Shown piece after piece: positions 59,090 through 64,000 of a DNA stretch of 64,000 nucleotides. The notes beneath the pieces were generated by a model, which had not been told where the DNA came from, searched no databases, and saw only the letters and a program-made list of their open reading frames with translations. This DNA is from Candidatus Poribacteria bacterium (GTDB lineage Bacteria > Poribacteria > WGA-4E > WGA-3G): assembly GCA_958295945.1 (NCBI GenBank), contig OY282386.1, forward strand, positions 2,852,001-2,916,000, given 5' to 3'. Position 1 is the first letter of the stretch, and every line of letters begins with the position of its first letter. The translations under genes were made by a program, and so were the position numbers.

Positions 59090-61969
59090 ATGAAACGTTC
59101 TGTATTTTTTATAATTGCGATTTGCTTCGGATTACTCGGTAATTTGATAGTTCAAGCACAGCAGACAACGCCTCTGGTAGGAACTGGCATACAACCAGAA
59201 ATTAAACGAATGACTGCTAAACTGTCTGGAGAAGTAATCTGGAAAGGTTTTGACCTGTCTCATACTAACGTATCTGTGTATCGTGATGAAAAACTGAAAG
59301 ACATTTACACTAGTGGTGTATCAAAATTAGGCACTGGCACATTTACGCTCCGTGTGGAACCTGGACGGTACTATTTGGTCGCTTATGTGGATGTTGATGG
59401 TTCAGGGAAGTTTGATGAAGGTGATGGCTACGGTGTATTGGGTATAAAGAATTGGAGTGATGAGAATCAGACACATGTTGCCATCGAAGTGGGTACAAAC
59501 ACAGCAATAAAAGGAATACAGATACCGATAACAGCGAGACTTCAAGGCGTTGAAGAAACGCAGAAACTTGTACCTGCAGCTACATATAAACCGAGTAAAT
59601 ACCAACAATTCAAAACTGAACTCATTAAGGCAACATCTGGTCTACGCGGCACACTCAACTATTCGGGAGAAAGTGAAATTGCCGAAGAGCACAAGCTTGT
59701 TCTTGCCTATACAGATACATCATGGAAATATCGTGCTGGGATTGCTATTGTTAATGACAAGACAAACGAATGGGAACTCCGTTTGAAGCCTGGGAAATAC
59801 TATCTGATGGCGATTGTTGACAAAAATGGTAGCAACAAACTTGATGATGATGATATTTTCGGTTTTTATGGTCTTAAAGACATATACAAAAAAGGAGCAT
59901 TTCCAGAACCTGTATTGGTTAAACCCAGTTCATTTGCTGAAGGTGTTGAAATACATCTAACTGCTACCTATAAAAAGGTAGACCTTACAGAAGCATCAGA
60001 AGTGACAGCGATCATATCAGGACGAGTTTTTCCAATACCACAAACAGCGACAGATGTCCGGATTGAAGTTTATGATAATTCTGCCTTTGTAAAACCCCTC
60101 GCGACAACGGTTACCAATCCTGATGGCACATATCGTCTTCAACTTCCACCTGGAGAATACTACATCATTGCTAATCACGATGCTGATGGAGACGGTAGAT
60201 ATAGCAAAGGAGATAGGTTGGGTGGATTAGGAACTGAGTCAATCACTACAGAACAACCTGCTGCAGTCGCATTTGATGCAGGCGAAACAAACGATATCAA
60301 TATCCGATTAAGCGCACAGTATGATGCAGACGGTCAACTTGTTGCTAACAACAATCCGAATATAACACCTTCTGTCGTCGATTTGGGTGCGAATCCATCT
60401 CCAGGTGTTCCACAAGAAGTAAAAATGGGGAGTATTACAGGGAAAGTGACTTCGTTCTTTGCATCGCGAAATGATAAATCCAAGAATGACAACGGTTCAT
60501 CAGATGAGGAGATACCTGTTCCTGATGGTATTCTGAGTCTTTCTACGACACCTGATTTCAGTTCTCCTATGGTGGTTCCACTCATACTTGATGAAGATGG
60601 AAACTACCTTGTTGATGTTGAATCCGGTAGATACTTTATCCTTGCTGTAGTAGACCAAAATAGGGATGGTGCATCAGGTTTGTCTGATGGTATTGGTGTT
60701 TATGGGACACATCAACCGGTACGTGGCACACCTGCTCCCGTTTCTGTTTTAGAGGGTAAGACCACGCCACATGTTGATATTGATATTATGGCATCTTATG
60801 TGGATGAGGCAGGAACGATGTCTGAAATTGAAGATGGTGGACGGTGGAATATTGCGCGTATGCATGGTGAACCGGAGGATATATTCAAATATACACAACA
60901 GGGCAAACAGATTGAAGAGTGGATGTATTGGACAAAAGGTATTGGATTTAAATTTGTAGCGGAAGGTGCTGGCTGGAAATTAAATGATCAGGAAGAGTTT
61001 GAACCAAACATACAGAATATAAGTAAAGAAACAAAAACACCTGATGGGGTAAAACAAGATGGTGCTAATGAAACAATAGTAAATAAGCCTGATAAAGTAG
61101 AATTAAGTAAGTTTTCTTTGACTGCAGCATCTGTTTCAATCTTCTACAGTCATGATGGGGTATTATGGCGTATTGCCCCAACAACAGCAGAAGATTTAAA
61201 ACTAAACGTTTTTCGTGATATGCCCGTGGATTCACGTGTAGCACCACTTGGAGCAGGTCATCGTCCCTCTGTATCTGTGAATGGAACGCTTGTCTACCAT
61301 GATTTTGATAACAATGTTATTCTTAGAGACATTAAAACTGGAAAAAGCACGGTTTATTTTGATGGACGTGCTCTCGCAGAAGATGTGAAGATTTCACCTG
61401 ATGGGGAACATATAGCATTTTCACGGAACGAAGGGAACGATAGAAAGAGGATTGTCATTCAAAATATACGTAATGAGAATATATTCCTTGTCCCTTCAAC
61501 AGCGAGAGAAATGACGCATCCTGCTTGGAGCATAGATGGTCAATTCCTTGCATATTCTACTGCTGGTTCAATTGAGAATCCTGCTGCAGATACAAATCGG
61601 AACATCTTTCTATTCAATCAAGGAACAAACAGTGTTGAACCAATTGTCATTTCCCCAGCAGATGATGCGGAACCCTCCTGGCATCCTACTGACAGAAATA
61701 CACTTGTGTTTTCCAGAGGCACTGATGGAAGCGTCCGTCAGATATGGGTGGTCAATTATTCGTCTACCGGTGAACGGACAGAACAACAGATAACTGAAAT
61801 GGGTGGGAATCGTCCCGTATGGGTGCCACCGAATGGACGTTGGATTGTTTATGAAAACAATGGGCAACTCTGGACAGTGGACTATCAAAATCCAGGAAGT
61901 GAATTTCCGCTGTTGAGTAATGGAAAAGTTGTGTTTGGGTATCAACCTGTTGCAGTTTCTGTTGAGTGA
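59090..61969 (+). CDS. large secreted protein with four beta repeats and a TolB-like propeller
   Basis: The 959-residue product has a signal peptide (FFIIAICFGLLGNLIVQA). Four related modules of about 110-150 residues follow. Each has a FTLRVEPGRYYLVAYVDVDG-like strand pair followed by an acidic loop (DGSGKFDEGDGYGVLGI, NGSNKLDDDDIFGFYGL, DGDGRYSKGDRLGGLG, NRDGASGLSDGIGVYG) that may bind calcium. From about 730 comes a TolB/PD40-like propeller: DVKISPDGEHIAFSRNEG, HPAWSIDGQFLAYSTAGS, EPSWHPTDRNTLVFSRG and RPVWVPPNGRWIVYENNG. Probably an extracytoplasmic binding protein; ligand unknown. Confidence 0.82.
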   Translation: MKRSVFFIIAICFGLLGNLIVQAQQTTPLVGTGIQPEIKRMTAKLSGEVIWKGFDLSHTNVSVYRDEKLKDIYTSGVSKLGTGTFTLRVEPGRYYLVAYVDVDGSGKFDEGDGYGVLGIKNWSDENQTHVAIEVGTNTAIKGIQIPITARLQGVEETQKLVPAATYKPSKYQQFKTELIKATSGLRGTLNYSGESEIAEEHKLVLAYTDTSWKYRAGIAIVNDKTNEWELRLKPGKYYLMAIVDKNGSNKLDDDDIFGFYGLKDIYKKGAFPEPVLVKPSSFAEGVEIHLTATYKKVDLTEASEVTAIISGRVFPIPQTATDVRIEVYDNSAFVKPLATTVTNPDGTYRLQLPPGEYYIIANHDADGDGRYSKGDRLGGLGTESITTEQPAAVAFDAGETNDINIRLSAQYDADGQLVANNNPNITPSVVDLGANPSPGVPQEVKMGSITGKVTSFFASRNDKSKNDNGSSDEEIPVPDGILSLSTTPDFSSPMVVPLILDEDGNYLVDVESGRYFILAVVDQNRDGASGLSDGIGVYGTHQPVRGTPAPVSVLEGKTTPHVDIDIMASYVDEAGTMSEIEDGGRWNIARMHGEPEDIFKYTQQGKQIEEWMYWTKGIGFKFVAEGAGWKLNDQEEFEPNIQNISKETKTPDGVKQDGANETIVNKPDKVELSKFSLTAASVSIFYSHDGVLWRIAPTTAEDLKLNVFRDMPVDSRVAPLGAGHRPSVSVNGTLVYHDFDNNVILRDIKTGKSTVYFDGRALAEDVKISPDGEHIAFSRNEGNDRKRIVIQNIRNENIFLVPSTAREMTHPAWSIDGQFLAYSTAGSIENPAADTNRNIFLFNQGTNSVEPIVISPADDAEPSWHPTDRNTLVFSRGTDGSVRQIWVVNYSSTGERTEQQITEMGGNRPVWVPPNGRWIVYENNGQLWTVDYQNPGSEFPLLSNGKVVFGYQPVAVSVE

Positions 61970-62051
61970 TAAGTGTTTGTTGTATGGGATTGTTTTTACC
62001 TCAGATTCTAACTATTTTACCTATAACTCCTGAATGAAAAGGACATACAAT

Positions 62052-62504
62052 ATGAGTAGAAACAGACGTAGAAAAATCATTATAGGACATTTACCTTCAG
62101 ACATCAACCAGTCAAGCAATGACATTTTATCTCAAAAGATATTTGAACAGATAGATGATCTACTCACTAATGAATACGACTGGGATGAAATTGGTTATGA
62201 GAAACCACGTCCGGAAGATATTGATAAGGCAAAAAATGTTATGTCCAATTTTATTTCATCAATAAATTCGGCAGGATATTCATTGTTTTCATTAGAAACA
62301 CCGTCTATTTCCAATGGTGAAAATGGTGGTGCAACTATAGAGTGGCGCGAAAATGGAAGGAGTCTATATTTTGACATCAACCATCAAAGTATAAAGTTTA
62401 CGAAGGTGTGGACAGAAGGCAAGAATACAATAGTGAGAACTAAGAAACTTCACAAGAGTGATTATGTGAAAGTATGGGAATGGATATTAAATGAACGATC
62501 CTGA
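62052..62504 (+). CDS. uncharacterised protein, first of a coupled pair
   Basis: The 150-residue product starts from the ATG at 62052 (AAAAGGA 8 nt upstream); an in-frame ATG at 62034 is the alternative. The N-terminus is basic (MSRNRRRKIIIGHLP). A central YDWDEIGYEKPRPEDIDKAK segment and a C-terminal GGATIEWRENGRSLYFDIN segment recall a widespread family of unknown function with a WDGYGA-like core followed by an IQLEW-like strand. This is from memory of the pattern only. It overlaps the next gene by 14 bp. Confidence 0.7.
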   Translation: MSRNRRRKIIIGHLPSDINQSSNDILSQKIFEQIDDLLTNEYDWDEIGYEKPRPEDIDKAKNVMSNFISSINSAGYSLFSLETPSISNGENGGATIEWRENGRSLYFDINHQSIKFTKVWTEGKNTIVRTKKLHKSDYVKVWEWILNERS

Positions 62505-62927
62505 ACATATAGAAAATGATGAAGAACTCTATAGAAGGTTTGAATCAAATGAGTTTAACACTAAAACTCCTCCTCAATATATTGTAAAAGCATCTGGTGA
62601 TATCAAGTTTCAATCTGCAGCATTTCTCGGTGGAGAAAGACCGTCTGTAGATAGGTCAAAACTTAGGTTTAAGCCAGAAGAAACAAAAAAAATGACTCTG
62701 ATGGTATTCTTAGTGTGATTACTGAAGATGTTAGGTCTATATCTATACAAGACTTTTCTGTTGATGTAAAATATGAACCGATTAACGATAACAAAGCACA
62801 TTCGGAGATTATCATAATTCCAAATCTTGACGGTATATCAAAGAGTAGGAAAAAAGGGGCACTCTCAGATCTCAGAAGAGGTTTAGCAGAAATTGCAGTG
62901 TGTGAAATTAAACCTAATCCGGTATGA
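62491..62927 (+). CDS. uncharacterised partner protein with a -1 frameshift at an A8 run
   Basis: The first frame runs from 62491 to a TGA at 62716-62718 (75 residues). A second, overlapping frame in the -1 register (listed from 62715 to 62927) continues the protein. If a -1 shift occurs on the A8 run at 62685-62692 (ACA AAA AAA ATG), the product is 145 residues and reads KPEETKKNDSDGILSVITED without a break. The fused protein resembles the usual partner of the upstream family (DEELYRRFE..., SAAFLGGERPSVDRSKL, DPF-type end PNPV). Either slippage makes the long form, the gene has decayed, or the base count is a sequencing error. Confidence 0.65.
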
Positions 62928-62959
62928 TAGTAATTGGACAAACTCAATTGAGAAACAAC

Positions 62960-63000
62960 AAGGTAACATTCCATATACAAATTAGAATGTTACCTTTTTT
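62960..63000 (+). terminator. rho-independent terminator after the coupled pair
   Basis: A 12-bp perfect stem AAGGTAACATTC / GAATGTTACCTT (62960-62971 and 62985-62996) is followed by a T run to 63000. Confidence 0.85.
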
Positions 63001-63099
63001 ATTGTCAAAAAAAAGAAAATACAATAAAATTATAGAAATAAAATGATGAATGTGTCAAAACTACTTATTACAATCGCAGCTTCAGTTCATGATGTCCTT

Positions 63100-63191
63100 A
63101 TACCAAATTAACGAGATTTTTCCTGTTTTCGATGCCGAGAACACGGGCGGGCAGGGGAACCCTGCCCCTACGATTTAGGTTAATTTGGTAT
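63100..63191. mobile_element. 92-bp MITE-like element, copy 2
   Basis: It has the same 13-bp perfect terminal repeats, same length and same internal GGGCAGGGGAACCCTGCCC hairpin as the copy at 4093-4184, with several internal substitutions. It ends 28 bp before the start codon of the next gene, so it could affect that gene's expression. Confidence 0.75.
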
Positions 63192-63219
63192 TATACTTGA
63201 TATAGCGAGGTACAACTAT

Positions 63220-64000
63220 ATGTATAGCTTAAAAAGATTTCTCCAATTAATGTTAATGATGGTTTTCTTTATGCTGCTTCTTACAACAGCATCAGCACAA
63301 TATCTTCTCATCCCAATGGATAATGTGCAGACAAACCACCTGAAAGCCTATGGATTGACCTATTGGGCATTGGAAGTGCCGCGGGAATACAGTTGTTACT
63401 GGTGGCTGAACTATCGTGGTGGATCGTTTGTTACTCCTGATGCTGCGGATGTGAAACTACGAGCAGCACAGATGGGTGTTACTTTTGAAACGTTGAGTGC
63501 TGTTGAATATCAGACAATCAAAGAGAGCCTCATTGAAACAAGTAATATGGATGAGATATTACTTGAAAAAGCACCAAAGATTGCTGTGTATGCACCACCT
63601 GAAGCGTCTCCATTTCAAGATCCTTGGGACGATGCGGTGAAAATTGCTCTGGATTACGCTGAGATTTCTTATGACCAAATTTGGGACAATGAGGTGCAAC
63701 GAGGTGCTCTACACACGGAAGGTTACGATTGGTTACATCTGCATCACGAAGATTTTACTGGACAGCACGGCAAATTTCACGGTTCATTTTCACACCAAGT
63801 ATGGTATCAACAACGGATGGCACTATTTGAGAAAACTGCAAAAGAATCAGGTTTTAAAAGCGTATCACGCCATAAAGGGCAAACTGCACTGGACATTGCA
63901 GATTATGTAGCAAAAGGTGGATTTATATTTGCCATGTGTTCTGCCCCTGAAACGCTGGATATTGCCTTAGCATCAAAGGGTGGTACGCTTGATATTGTTG
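63220..64000 (+). CDS. exported protein of the type often annotated asparagine synthetase B (3' end outside window)
   Basis: The ATG at 63220 has GAGGT upstream; the frame is open to the window end (260 codons). A signal peptide (LQLMLMMVFFMLLLTTASA) is followed by QYLLIPMDNVQTNHLKAYGLTYWAL and WWLNYRGGSFVTP. As I recall, this N-terminus is found in proteins of other bacterial groups that carry the name asparagine synthetase B. That name is doubtful because a secreted protein without the Ntn glutaminase Cys2 would not make asparagine. The segment APPEASPFQDPWDDAVKIAL and later DYVAKGGFIFAMCSAPETLD suggest a GATase-like fold. Confidence 0.7.
   Translation, partial: MYSLKRFLQLMLMMVFFMLLLTTASAQYLLIPMDNVQTNHLKAYGLTYWALEVPREYSCYWWLNYRGGSFVTPDAADVKLRAAQMGVTFETLSAVEYQTIKESLIETSNMDEILLEKAPKIAVYAPPEASPFQDPWDDAVKIALDYAEISYDQIWDNEVQRGALHTEGYDWLHLHHEDFTGQHGKFHGSFSHQVWYQQRMALFEKTAKESGFKSVSRHKGQTALDIADYVAKGGFIFAMCSAPETLDIALASKGGTLDIV

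Noticed and set aside
63220-64000. True asparagine synthetase
   Set aside because: The protein has a signal peptide and no N-terminal Cys2 of a glutaminase domain; the name used for such proteins seems to be a misannotation.

Overview
This is a bacterial chromosome segment, AT-rich by eye, with short intergenic spaces and no rRNA, tRNA or CRISPR array that I can see. The gene content suggests a Gram-negative-type, environmental and poorly cultivated lineage. It includes several secreted LamG proteins, families of secreted WD40 propellers, an ASPIC/UnbV FG-GAP protein, a phytanoyl-CoA-dioxygenase-like enzyme, a UPF0182 membrane protein, a DUF3857/transglutaminase protein, and many small hairpin repeats between genes. 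My best guess is Candidatus Poribacteria or a close relative. That is inference from family content; there is no marker gene in the window.

Layout. (1) 1-851: 3' part of a WD40 gene. (2) 856-3962 (-): a four-gene operon of two lipoprotein peroxiredoxin-like genes, a Tat-exported DUF362 protein and a small lipoprotein. Each peroxiredoxin gene is interrupted by an in-frame TGA exactly at the first cysteine of the CxxC motif. Each TGA is followed, 14 nt later, by the same 17-nt hairpin, so I read both as selenoproteins (UxxC). (3) 4093-6643: a MITE-like element, hairpin repeats and two LamG genes. (4) 6653-9010: an orphan phage-terminase-like gene among repeats. (5) 9184-13268: tatA, a carboxymuconolactone-decarboxylase-like gene, a TPR gene, an IS200/IS605-like remnant and an ASPIC/UnbV gene. 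(6) 13306-15820: three tandem LamG paralogues ended by a terminator. (7) 16168-30488: cupin, two methyltransferases, thioredoxin-reductase-like protein, Rpn/PD-(D/E)XK protein, FGGY kinase, moaC, a caspase-like/DUF3857/transglutaminase fusion, MoxR ATPase, glycosyltransferase, DNA methyltransferase plus Crp/Fnr regulator, and M28 peptidase. (8) 30772-43255: HtrA protease, TPR protein, a 1165-residue cyclase/ATPase/TPR signalling protein, a sugar isomerase, a large unknown membrane protein, and convergent UPF0182. (9) 44279-49187: NhaC antiporter, amidohydrolase, PhyH dioxygenase and a D-threonine-aldolase-like enzyme. (10) 49312-57121: a cluster of WD40 genes, one cut by a 1090-bp insertion sequence with a 5-bp target duplication. 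(11) 57602-64000: Gfo/Idh/MocA oxidoreductase, a large secreted repeat/TolB-like protein, a paired family of unknown proteins (one with a frameshift at an A8 run), and the start of an exported protein.

The most notable items are the paired selenolipoproteins, a C-terminal K-L-A-T-T-W-G-like signature shared by all five LamG proteins, an N-terminal signature shared by the WD40 proteins, and several families of small mobile or structured repeats with covarying stems. Two of the repeats are identical 119-bp copies.
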